Shown: positions 1 to 5,939, counted from the stretch's first letter. The stretch is 5,939 nucleotides of DNA from Bacteroidia bacterium (GCA_025996775.1 BNTS01000146.1:1-5939); one strand, 5' to 3'. Numbers and translations are program-made. Notes: generated from the letters alone by a model not told the origin.

Positions 1-225
1 CTTAGCCACTTTAGCTACTCCGTGGGGTTTACGGTTGGTTATTCCAAACCAATCGGGCGCCGATGGAATCTGGAGTTTAGCTTGGGAGCAGGTTATCTGG
101 CCGGTAAATACGATAAATACAATCGCAGTTGCGCGGAGTGTTATACTTGGCGTCAATCGAAAGAGCGACGATACTTTGGCCCCACCCAAGCTGCAGTATC
201 CCTTGTTTATCTGATTAACAAATGA
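1..225 (+). CDS. DUF3575 family outer-membrane protein, C-terminal fragment (5' end outside window)
   Basis: The reading frame is open from base 1 and ends at TGA 223-225, giving the last 74 residues of a protein that starts upstream. A GTG at 22 could be read as a start, but the seven codons before it (LSHFSYS) continue the same strand-like pattern, so I treat the gene as 5'-truncated. The segments GYSKPIGRRWNLEFSLGAGY and YFGPTQAAVSLVYLI, with the GKYDKY stretch between them, are typical of the end of DUF3575 proteins: alternating aromatic and polar beta strands and a final strand ending in a hydrophobic residue plus a short tail. DUF3575 proteins are predicted outer-membrane barrels of unknown function, commonly found at the head of Bacteroidales fimbrillin loci. 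The stop overlaps the start of the next gene by 4 bases, implying co-transcription and likely translational coupling. Family assignment is from recalled motifs, not a search. Confidence 0.82.
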   Translation, partial: LSHFSYSVGFTVGYSKPIGRRWNLEFSLGAGYLAGKYDKYNRSCAECYTWRQSKERRYFGPTQAAVSLVYLINK

Positions 226-1370
226 ATGAATCACATTACCTGACAACCGCATACATCGGCATAATCCTCCTGCTCTGCTCCTGCGAAAACCGCGAACTGA
301 GCGCCGACGATCCCTGTGTGCCGGTGCCGACCGGAAACAAATTGATCGAGGTTGTTATCCACTGGGAAAATACGCCCGTAAATACTCGTCCGGACAGGAT
401 GAACGTTTTGTGGTACGCCGCAGAGCAGTACCCCTACATCGGCGATTATAAATCGGCAGGGGGTTATGAGATGCTCTCCGATGATTTGTTTACTCCCCTG
501 TGTACCGACCTGTACGGCAACGCAAGCCTCGACTTCCGTAATACGGATGTCAGGGAAAGTCTCGAGATATTCAATATTCCCCGCAAGAGCCTTTATAACG
601 AATATGCCGACCCTGTGCCGGGCGAGCCTACCGTTGCCGAAGCTACTCCATACAGCTATTACGTGGATTCCGAAGCGCAAAGCGTGGACATGGACACACG
701 GTTGATGAGGGCGGGCGATACATTGCGGGTTCACTTTTACCCCGAAAATGTACTGCGGGAATTTACCTTCCTGATCTACGGTGTGGAGGGCGCTAGAAAT
801 ATGGCGCGAAACAGTGGAGCGGTCTCCGGCATGTCGGCCTCGTATTTTCCTGCGGGCAAAACTCTGGCGGATAAGCCTTCCACCATCCTGTTCAGCCGTA
901 TAACACCCATACGCGACGGGCAGGGATACAACTGGACACAGGTTGAAAAAGAACTGTTCGCCCGGAAGAACGCCCTTTGGCAGGATTCCGACTCGTTCAA
1001 GGGCTGGACGGGCGACTGGGTCACGGGCAAGTTCAGTACTTTCGGGCCGGTGGATGCCGCCAACCGGAATATCCGTCTGACTGTGGAAGCCATGACCGAC
1101 GGCAGCCGTTATTACTACGGCGCCTGGGGGTACTGGTACGGCAAGTGGGAGGAAACGGTAGGCACCCAGATACTGGGGGCCATGGGCGGGCCGAATGGCA
1201 AAGGCACATGCGCGGAACAGCTCGCCTGGCGGGAACAGAACGGTGGATTCGATATTATTCTCTACAACGACGGTAGGCTTGTTGTTCCAGAAGAACCCGG
1301 AAACGGCGGCTTTATAGTCGGCAGCGACGCCTGGGACGATTATATACCTGTGCCTGGGAAAATGAATTAG
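222..1370 (+). CDS. DUF5119-like lipoprotein of a fimbrial (Mfa/Fim-type) locus
   Basis: This encodes a 382-residue protein with a short lipoprotein signal: a hydrophobic core at about residues 10-18 and a lipobox ending at Cys21 (LLCSC, with an unusual Cys at -2). It should be lipidated and held in the outer membrane. Motifs I associate with DUF5119 are an early strand VVIHWENTP (about 43-52), TPYSYYVD (about 142-149), the segment FTFLIYGVEG followed by SGMSASYFP (about 181-210), KFSTFG (about 270-275) and NRNIRLTVEAMTDG (about 281-294). DUF5119 proteins have no known biochemical role, but they recur next to DUF3575 and fimbrillin genes and are thought to be pilus accessory or anchor proteins. 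The start is set by the ATGA overlap with the upstream stop (222-225). No strong Shine-Dalgarno is visible, which is normal for Bacteroidetes. A 42-base AT-rich gap separates it from the next gene in the same operon. It could alternatively be an Mfa2-like anchor lipoprotein. Confidence 0.78.
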   Translation: MNESHYLTTAYIGIILLLCSCENRELSADDPCVPVPTGNKLIEVVIHWENTPVNTRPDRMNVLWYAAEQYPYIGDYKSAGGYEMLSDDLFTPLCTDLYGNASLDFRNTDVRESLEIFNIPRKSLYNEYADPVPGEPTVAEATPYSYYVDSEAQSVDMDTRLMRAGDTLRVHFYPENVLREFTFLIYGVEGARNMARNSGAVSGMSASYFPAGKTLADKPSTILFSRITPIRDGQGYNWTQVEKELFARKNALWQDSDSFKGWTGDWVTGKFSTFGPVDAANRNIRLTVEAMTDGSRYYYGAWGYWYGKWEETVGTQILGAMGGPNGKGTCAEQLAWREQNGGFDIILYNDGRLVVPEEPGNGGFIVGSDAWDDYIPVPGKMN

Positions 1371-1379
1371 CCAATTTTT

Positions 1380-1396
1380 AATATTATGTTAATATT
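1380..1396. repeat. AT-rich dyad in the leader of the fimbrillin gene
   Basis: AATATTA and TAATATT form perfect 7-base arms around TGT in the 42-base gap between the DUF5119-like gene and the fimbrillin gene. The gap is almost pure A/T. The dyad lies 16 bases upstream of the ATG at 1413, so it could be an operator or a weak leader hairpin, but low-complexity AT sequence often yields such dyads by chance. Confidence 0.35.
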
Positions 1397-1412
1397 TTAA
1401 ATTTAAAGAAAA

Positions 1413-3530
1413 ATGAAAAATTTGAATTTTTTACCCCGGATTCTTCCGGGATTGTTCCTGCCGGGCCTGCTGGCGCTTGCGGGATGTTCACAGGATGAAA
1501 CTGCCGGTGTTCCTGCCGGCGACGGCCCGTACGCTATCTCTTTCTATACGCAGGGCGCCTCCGGAGGGTTGAGGGCGACATCCACACCAACAAGTTACAT
1601 CTCCGGGTTTGTGGTCAACGCGCATCAGAGCATGAAACCATCCGACTGGGGGACTGATGCCGATTACCTGTTGCGCGGCACCACCGTTTACCGCGGTGAG
1701 GGCGGCGGCAGCAACTGGTCTTACTCGCCGGTGTCATACTTTCCGGTTAGCGAAACTCCCGGCACCGACTACGTCGAGTTCTTTGCTTACTCGCCCGCCG
1801 GGAGTGACCGGATGAGTCCAAAGCTTGGTCAAGCTATAACCCCAGATCAGACAATTGGCTATAAGGTTCCTCCTCCGTCCGGTACAAACAATGGCGCCAC
1901 TACCCAGGAAGACTTGCTGGTTGCCTACCAGAAAGTCGATGCGGGCGATTACGAAAAACCGGTGAAACTGCAGTTCCGCCATGCCCTGTCGCGCGTCCTG
2001 GTTGCGGCAAAAAGCTCCCTGCCGTCCTCTAACATCACTATCACCGGCCTGACGCTGAAGAACCTGAAGTCGGAAGGTACGCTGAATCTGAAAGGGAATA
2101 CCTCGACAGGCCTGGACGCAAGCGACGGTATTCCGGTGAGCACATCGACATCGGGTGAGCAGGTCAACTGGGTTTACGATCCACCCGCACCGGCAGGCAC
2201 CGGCAACTATGTTACCTTGTGGACCACTACTGCCCCGGAAGATTACTCTTATGTGCTTCCTGCATCAGGCGTGACGGTCGGGGCGACTTCCCAACTGGTG
2301 ACGACTGTGGAGCAGGGTATGTTTGTACTTCCGCAGACAACTGAAGGCGATCCTTCACATCCCGCCCAGCCCACAGACTTCGGCCTGGAGGTAGCCTACA
2401 CGCTTGACGGAAAAGCCTCGACTCCCGCGTTCATCCGGTTCGATGACATCAATGGCATTCCATTCACAAGCGTGACCTTCGAGATAGGGCGGCAGTATGT
2501 GCTCAACCTAAACTTCGGCGGCACGGGCGGCGGTGTCCAGGTTGGCGCTGCCATCACCTTCGGCGATATCGACGCGGATGCATATCCGGCACCTCCAATC
2601 CCCGTATCCGGAAAATGGGCCACCTCGAATATTTACTTCCAGCCAAATCTAGGTACCCCCGAAATAGGTACCCTGACTTTCTCAGTAGCCAATCAATCGG
2701 AATCGGGTTACCAGGGCCTGTTCTTCAAATGGGGCAGCCTGATTGGGATCGCCGCGGGTGCGAGTGGTGACCCCTTCGACGCGAACACTTACCTGTATAT
2801 ACCGGATGTTACTACGGGGACATACTATAAAGTGGAAATGGGAGTTGTCAATACAAGCTACACCCAACCAATATACCCGGCGATGGAGGCAGCCGTGCTG
2901 GCTTTTGCTAACGCACAAGGTGACTTCTCGAACGGTGGTGCAACAGACTGGGATAAGATTCCTTATGCGGACGCGGGCATATTCGGCGGTACTTTGAGTA
3001 CTGGCCGAAATGATAACCGTTTGACAGCTCAGTCGGGTACCATTCTTTACAATACCTACAGGGGTGATGTATGTAAATTCTTGAGCTCACGTTCGGCTTC
3101 AGGTCTGACCGATTCATGGATAATGCCTACCAGCGCCATGTTGCCGGGATCAGGAGTGTCCTCCTCCCTCCCGTACATCATAGGCGGTCATGTGTGGGAT
3201 CTGGTGCCGAACTCGATCTGGGATGCAACGGAAAACTTCAGTTCAGACGACCTTGATGGCACCGGCATGTCGCCCGACAAAAGTGTGATACTCACATCTG
3301 GGGGGGCCTTGGTGTTCCAACTCTCCCCTTCGGGCGAAAGGCACACAGCCACTGGCTATGAAATCTCCGGTCGAGGTGTAGTAGCCTTGAACTATACCGC
3401 ATCGTTAAGCGTATCCGACAAGCCATACAGCTTTGGAGGAGCACTACAGGGGGGGACATCAGCTGTCAAAATCGAAACTGAAGATGATATCACGTATGCT
3501 GCTCATCCGATTCGTTGCGTCAGAGAGTAA
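1413..3530 (+). CDS. Fimbrillin family surface lipoprotein with C-terminal FISUMP-like domain
   Basis: This is a 705-residue lipoprotein. The signal peptide has a hydrophobic stretch at about residues 11-23 and a canonical lipobox LAGC with Cys25. The following SQDE is acidic and resembles Bacteroidetes surface-export signals. Residues of about 35-390 look like an Mfa-like fimbrillin module: YVEFFAYSPAG (120-130), LQFRHALSRVLVAAKSSLP (186-204), then ITGLTLKNLKSEGTLNL (210-226), and a closing strand FEIGRQYVLNLNF (356-368). Residues of about 430-705 resemble a FISUMP (Fibrobacter major paralogous) module: GLFFKWGSLIGI (435-446), GDVCKFLS (551-558), SWIMPTSAM (568-576) and the terminal PIRCVRE. 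Such proteins are built into or displayed on type V pili. The unusual length suggests a tip or accessory subunit rather than the stalk, which is inference. It is the last gene of the operon, 42 bases after the DUF5119-like gene and 31 bases before the terminator palindrome. The start ATG follows the A-rich leader AAAGAAAA. The protein appears complete. Confidence 0.85.
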   Translation: MKNLNFLPRILPGLFLPGLLALAGCSQDETAGVPAGDGPYAISFYTQGASGGLRATSTPTSYISGFVVNAHQSMKPSDWGTDADYLLRGTTVYRGEGGGSNWSYSPVSYFPVSETPGTDYVEFFAYSPAGSDRMSPKLGQAITPDQTIGYKVPPPSGTNNGATTQEDLLVAYQKVDAGDYEKPVKLQFRHALSRVLVAAKSSLPSSNITITGLTLKNLKSEGTLNLKGNTSTGLDASDGIPVSTSTSGEQVNWVYDPPAPAGTGNYVTLWTTTAPEDYSYVLPASGVTVGATSQLVTTVEQGMFVLPQTTEGDPSHPAQPTDFGLEVAYTLDGKASTPAFIRFDDINGIPFTSVTFEIGRQYVLNLNFGGTGGGVQVGAAITFGDIDADAYPAPPIPVSGKWATSNIYFQPNLGTPEIGTLTFSVANQSESGYQGLFFKWGSLIGIAAGASGDPFDANTYLYIPDVTTGTYYKVEMGVVNTSYTQPIYPAMEAAVLAFANAQGDFSNGGATDWDKIPYADAGIFGGTLSTGRNDNRLTAQSGTILYNTYRGDVCKFLSSRSASGLTDSWIMPTSAMLPGSGVSSSLPYIIGGHVWDLVPNSIWDATENFSSDDLDGTGMSPDKSVILTSGGALVFQLSPSGERHTATGYEISGRGVVALNYTASLSVSDKPYSFGGALQGGTSAVKIETEDDITYAAHPIRCVRE

Positions 3531-3561
3531 GCGCGAGCGCATCCGCAATTGATTTATTGAT

Positions 3562-3600
3562 GTAGAGACGTTGCATGCAACGTCTCTACTAATATTTTTT
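3562..3600 (+). terminator. Perfect 28-bp palindrome followed by T-run; probable operon terminator
   Basis: Bases 3562-3589 form a perfect self-complementary palindrome: the left arm GTAGAGACGTTGCA is followed directly by its reverse complement. The sequence AATATTTTTT follows, so on the plus strand the transcript could fold into a stem of up to about 12 pairs with a tight loop and a trailing U-tract. It lies 31 bases after the fimbrillin stop codon, where an operon terminator is expected. The complementary strand lacks a comparable T-run. From memory, palindromes beginning GTAGAGACG are dispersed repeats in Bacteroidetes and cyanobacteria, so this may be a REP-like element that also acts as a terminator. 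Confidence 0.7.
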
Positions 3601-3697
3601 GACAAACAGGTGCAGCGACTACAAAGCGATGAAACCGTATATCAACATTGCTGATGATATAAAAGCGGATGTAATGAGCATGTTCAATCAACTATAA
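3593..3697 (+). pseudogene. Possible C-terminal coding remnant, unidentified
   Basis: After an in-frame TAA at 3590-3592, the frame stays open for 34 codons to TAA 3695-3697. The encoded stretch includes CSDYKAMKPYINIADDIK and ends ADVMSMFNQL, a balanced, helix-like composition unlike translations of the AT-rich DNA around it. An internal ATG at 3629 would give a 22-residue peptide, with no recognisable ribosome binding site. It could be the broken 3' end of a former gene cut off by the adjacent palindrome, or chance. I do not recognise the protein family. Confidence 0.22.
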
Positions 3698-3829
3698 TAT
3701 GAATCATAAATACAATAAAGCTGTTTTTATACTTAATTTATAAGTATGATTAAAATAATCGCCATATTTGCATTGAATTATAATTGTAACTAAAACAAAC
3801 CGGATATATGGCTAAATTTCCAAATGAGT

Positions 3830-3918
3830 CCGTGGGTTAAAACACCACGGCTACCAATATGCTATGCCTAACGGCATATAGAAACGTATTTCCACCAACA
3901 GGTAATGCCTGACGGCAT
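3830..3918. repeat. Cluster of three short hairpins (REP-like intergenic element)
   Basis: Three small inverted repeats lie within 89 bases. CCGTGG 3830-3835 pairs with CCACGG 3845-3850 across a 9-base loop. TATGCC 3863-3868 pairs with GGCATA 3873-3878 across TAAC. ATGCC 3905-3909 pairs with GGCAT 3914-3918 across TGAC. The last two are near-identical copies 41 bases apart, and all are GC-clamped islands in AT-rich DNA. None is followed by a T-run, so they are not obvious terminators. The arrangement looks like a dispersed palindromic repeat of the kind common between Bacteroidales genes; genome-wide repetition cannot be tested here. Confidence 0.5.
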
Positions 3919-4036
3919 ACATATCTGAAAGATAATTTAGAAGCTCCATAGAATGGGGTGAAAGGGGCTAATTCGTCATTCGTAATTGATTGAATTTAAG
4001 AGAACGTCGTTTTTCATTTGTCAATTAAAAATAGTT

Positions 4037-4076
4037 AAAATGGGCCTCTTTTGTCAGCAAAATGGGCTTTTTTGTG
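4037..4076 (+). repeat. Short imperfect tandem duplication, 22-base period
   Basis: AAAATGGGC occurs at 4037-4045 and again at 4059-4067. The match continues imperfectly as CTCTTTTGT versus TTTTTTGTG. It lies in the gene-free stretch, and the second copy ends in a T-run. No stable hairpin is evident, so I do not call it a terminator. Function is unknown. Confidence 0.4.
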
Positions 4077-4183
4077 TTACGAGAAATTCGGAGTTTCGAC
4101 GAAATCGGCCAAAGTTAATGGATATGTAAAGCCCTTGTCGGTATTTTAGAAAAATATTTTGAAAAGACGGCTTCTTTTGGGGA

Positions 4184-4264
4184 AATCATTTAGATGATTG
4201 CCGGACGTCATCAGCATGATTTGGAAATTTCATTTAGATCATTTTTAAAATCATCTAAATGATT
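4184..4264. repeat. Cluster of related dyads ATCAT-N4-ATGAT (possible operator array)
   Basis: The 16-mer AATCATTTAGATGATT at 4184-4199 recurs as its exact reverse complement, AATCATCTAAATGATT, at 4249-4264. A third variant, TCATTTAGATCATTT, starts at 4230. The second and third together build a 33-base near-perfect palindrome at 4230-4262: 10-base arms TCATTTAGAT and ATCTAAATGA, one C-C mismatch, then ATTTT and AAAAT around a central T. Each 14-base core is itself a dyad (ATCAT/ATGAT), the form of a site bound by a dimeric regulator. The nearest downstream gene begins about 400 bases away. Alternatives are a dispersed intergenic repeat or a transcript-level hairpin. Confidence 0.5.
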
Positions 4265-4618
4265 TTCTGAAGAGATGAGGATGAATTGTGAATATCATTT
4301 AATATTAGTTATTATTTGGTTAACATTAAGATCTATTAAGATTTATAATGCCCTAAAATCCCTTGAGTACCTTAATGACGTTATGGCATCCATTGAAAGG
4401 AAAATATAAATAGTAGAGCATCATTCCCGCTCCCTACTTTCAATTTTCAATTTTTAACTCATCATTGCTGTCTTTTTGTATTTGCCAAACCCGCAAATCC
4501 TTGCGTTTTCCGTGTTAAAAGCCCAAAATCGCCTCAAATATCGAAGAAAAAAAAGACCATTTTTTGACATTCTGCTATTTTTGACCCAAATTGACAAGTG
4601 ATATCGGCGTGAAGAGCC
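4265..4618. other. AT-rich gene-free stretch
   Basis: No convincing coding frame, RNA gene or strong hairpin is seen here. The stretch includes a tandem CAATTTT pair (4441-4454) and A/T runs near 4541-4566. A minus-strand frame extends through 4454-4885, but it is antisense to the aminotransferase-type gene over about half its length and carries no recognisable motif, so it is not annotated. The stretch resembles the low-complexity repetitive spacers common between Bacteroidales genes. Confidence 0.5.
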
Positions 4619-4652
4619 TTTGTTTTTTATTAGTGGAAAAGTTATATCTTTG
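4619..4652 (+). promoter_or_regulatory. Bacteroidetes-type promoter (-33 TTTG, -7 TATCTTTG)
   Basis: TATCTTTG at 4645-4652 matches the Bacteroidetes -7 consensus TAnnTTTG exactly. A TTTG at 4619-4622 can serve as the -33 element, with a 22-base spacer that is slightly long. Transcription would begin near 4657-4660, just upstream of the MalY/PatB-type gene. That leaves only about 10 bases of leader for the ATG at 4668 but about 35 for the ATG at 4695. Confidence 0.6.
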
Positions 4653-4667
4653 GGGGCTATATTATAA

Positions 4668-5780
4668 ATGAAAAAAGTTAAACACAGAATGGACATGAAG
4701 CAGTATAATTTTGATGAGATTATTGACCGGAAGGGTACCGACTGTATTAAGGTTGATTTATTGGAAGAACGCTTTGGAAACGCTAAACTGACACCGCTCT
4801 GGGTGGCTGATATGGACTTTCGCACGCCTGACTTTATTGTCGAAGCGATAAAGAAGCGCTGTGAGCATGAGATTTTTGGATACAACTTTGGCTCGGATGC
4901 TTATTTCAATAGTATTATTGAATGGGTGAACTATAAGCACTACTGGGAAATCAAAAAGGAATGGCTGAGCTATATACCGGGTATCGTGAAAGGGATTGCC
5001 TTTGCGGTAGATTGCTTTACCCGGCCGGGCGACAAGGTGATTATTCAACCGCCCGTATATCATCCCTTCCGCTTAGTGCCCCAGATGCAACACCGGCAGG
5101 TGGTGGAGAATCCCCTCAAATTGGTAGACGGCTCCTATCAAATGGACTTTGAGAACTTAGAGGCCGTGATAGACAAGGATTGCAAATTGTTTATCCTTTG
5201 CAGTCCGCACAATCCCGGAGGCGTGGTTTGGGAAAAGGAAACACTATCCAAGCTGGCAGAGATTTGCACCCACCACAACATATTAGTAATCTCCGACGAG
5301 ATACATGCCGAAATGGTGTATCCCCAATATACCCATTACCCCTTCCCTACCGTATCCGAGGCAGCCGCTTCATGCAGCATCACCTTTATGGCGCCCACTA
5401 AAACCTTCAATATGGCGGGCATCGTATCCTCGTATGCCATTATTCCCGATAAGCAAATCCGCCGGGATTTTTTTCAATTCCTGCATGCAAGGGAGCTTGA
5501 CGAAGGAACTATTTTTGCCTACGAAGCCACAAAAGCCGCCTACACCTACGGAGCCGAGTGGTTGCAACAAATGCGCATGTACATTATAGATAATGTCAAC
5601 TATGTTATAGATTATCTGGAAAAGGAAATCCCGGAAATAAAAACCTGCAAGCCGCAAGCTTCTTTCTTGGTATGGCTGGATTGCAGAAAGCTAAATCTAT
5701 CTCAGAAAGAACTTGTTAGCTTATTTCAAGATAAGGCCGGGCTGGCGTTGAACGACGGAACGATGTTCGGGAAGGGGTAA
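4668..5780 (+). CDS. MalY/PatB-type PLP-dependent C-S lyase (cystathionine beta-lyase-like), 3' end truncated
   Basis: This is a cytosolic fold-type I PLP enzyme. Members cleave cystathionine or cysteine to pyruvate, ammonia and a thiol; the real substrate here is unknown. Hallmarks are PLWVADMDF (43-51) near the N-terminus, Asn182 in CSPHNPGG, Asp210 in ISDEIH (PLP pyridine nitrogen), and the Schiff-base Lys245 in APTKTFNMAG. The frame gives 370 residues, whereas the family usually has about 385-395. It ends at MFGKG, where relatives continue with a G.GF.RLN-type motif whose Arg binds the substrate carboxylate. That end is missing, and adapter-like sequence begins 6 bases after the stop, so the truncation is probably artefactual. 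In-frame ATGs at 4689 and 4695 are alternative starts; 4695 (MKQYNFDE) fits my recollection of relatives and gives a more plausible leader. It has its own promoter and is AT-richer than the fimbrial genes. An aminotransferase role is less likely given the MalY motifs. Confidence 0.88.
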   Translation: MKKVKHRMDMKQYNFDEIIDRKGTDCIKVDLLEERFGNAKLTPLWVADMDFRTPDFIVEAIKKRCEHEIFGYNFGSDAYFNSIIEWVNYKHYWEIKKEWLSYIPGIVKGIAFAVDCFTRPGDKVIIQPPVYHPFRLVPQMQHRQVVENPLKLVDGSYQMDFENLEAVIDKDCKLFILCSPHNPGGVVWEKETLSKLAEICTHHNILVISDEIHAEMVYPQYTHYPFPTVSEAAASCSITFMAPTKTFNMAGIVSSYAIIPDKQIRRDFFQFLHARELDEGTIFAYEATKAAYTYGAEWLQQMRMYIIDNVNYVIDYLEKEIPEIKTCKPQASFLVWLDCRKLNLSQKELVSLFQDKAGLALNDGTMFGKG

Positions 5781-5785
5781 TGGGT

Positions 5786-5818
5786 AGAACGGAAGAGCGT
5801 CGCGTAGGGGAAGAGGGT
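5786..5818. other. Illumina TruSeq adapter-like sequence (probable contamination)
   Basis: Aligned by eye, this stretch matches the adapter beginning AGATCGGAAGAGCGTCGTGT at 29 of 33 positions. The mismatches are at 5789, 5803, 5810 and 5816. One plus-strand frame reads RTEERRVGEE, nearly the known adapter-translation peptide RSEERRVGKE. The minus strand reads SSPTRRSS, another familiar adapter-derived peptide. Confidence 0.85.
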
Positions 5819-5939
5819 GCAGAGCCGTTTGGAGCGCAGTGGATGTTCCGTCCTGCGGAAAAAAAGACGGAAATGGTGGTAATGGCGGCGATATCTATTT
5901 TAACAGCGATCAGCACAGAGCAACTCTTTTAGGTTACTC
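5819..5939. other. Contig-terminal sequence of doubtful origin
   Basis: The first ~25 bases show weak, gapped resemblance to the continuation of the same adapter. They are followed by an A-run (5860-5866) and sequence with no recognised gene. It does not encode the missing MalY/PatB C-terminus in any forward frame I read. I see no feature here and would not treat it as chromosomal without read support. Confidence 0.5.

Noticed and set aside
231..734. Minus-strand 167-codon open frame inside the DUF5119-like gene
   Set aside because: It lies fully opposite a coherent lipoprotein gene. Long antisense frames are expected in GC-richer coding DNA, and the translation shows no domain.
3729..3747. 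Hairpin ATACTTA/TAAGTAT as a terminator
   Set aside because: A 7-base all-weak stem with a single G/C pair and no T-run on the downstream side of either strand; likely chance in AT-rich DNA.
4040..4129. Small plus-strand frame of 29 codons starting MGLFCQQNGLFC
   Set aside because: It arises from the short tandem duplication, has no convincing ribosome binding site or promoter, and no recognisable family.
3830..4264. Possible CRISPR array from repeated short motifs
   Set aside because: Repeats are only 5-16 bases, irregularly spaced and in mixed orientation. There are no uniform spacers and no cas genes in the window.
3531..4667. Possible tRNA, riboswitch or other structured RNA gene
   Set aside because: I saw no tRNA cloverleaf, TTC-type arm or recognised riboswitch core. 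Only short hairpins and repeats are visible, though a covariance-model search could not be run.
4454..4885. Minus-strand 143-codon open frame
   Set aside because: It is antisense to the first ~220 bases of a well-supported gene and its promoter. The rest is Lys/Arg/Phe-rich translation of AT-rich spacer with no recognised motif.
5716..5916. Minus-strand 66-codon open frame at the contig end
   Set aside because: Its middle (SSPTRRSS) is translated sequencing adapter and the rest is antisense to the MalY/PatB gene or in doubtful contig-end sequence.

Overview
The window looks like chromosomal DNA of a Bacteroidales bacterium (Bacteroides, Parabacteroides or a relative; genus not resolved). The evidence is a run of DUF3575, DUF5119 and fimbrillin-type genes, lipoprotein signal peptides, AT-rich translation starts without strong Shine-Dalgarno sequences, and a Bacteroidetes-type -7 promoter box (TAnnTTTG).

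Layout. (1) Positions 1-3530 hold the distal part of a cell-surface/fimbrial operon on the plus strand. It contains the C-terminal end of a DUF3575 outer-membrane beta-barrel protein, a DUF5119-like lipoprotein whose start overlaps the previous stop (ATGA), and a 705-residue lipoprotein with an Mfa-like fimbrillin module followed by a FISUMP-like C-terminal module. These are typical parts of Bacteroidales type V (FimA/Mfa1-like) pilus loci, with the long lipoprotein possibly a tip or accessory subunit. The operon ends at a perfect 28-bp palindrome followed by a T-run, which can act as a terminator. (2) Positions 3531-4667 are a visibly AT-richer stretch of about 1.1 kb with no convincing complete gene. 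It holds the terminator palindrome, a possible short coding remnant, a cluster of small GC-clamped hairpins, a short tandem duplication, and a group of related dyads of the form ATCAT-N4-ATGAT. It ends in a promoter for the next gene. (3) Positions 4668-5780 encode a PLP-dependent enzyme of the MalY/PatB (cystathionine beta-lyase-like) family. Its catalytic core is intact but it stops about 20-25 residues early. (4) From 5786 the sequence matches the Illumina TruSeq adapter (29 of 33 positions by eye). The last ~154 bases are therefore probably not genuine chromosome, and the early stop of the enzyme is probably an assembly artefact.

How the genes work together: the first three belong to one surface-structure transcription unit. 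The enzyme has its own promoter and shows no functional link to them. I see no evidence of an undescribed defence, mobile or RNA system. The points most worth checking are the adapter-derived contig end, the dyad cluster at 4184-4264 and the fimbrillin-FISUMP architecture.
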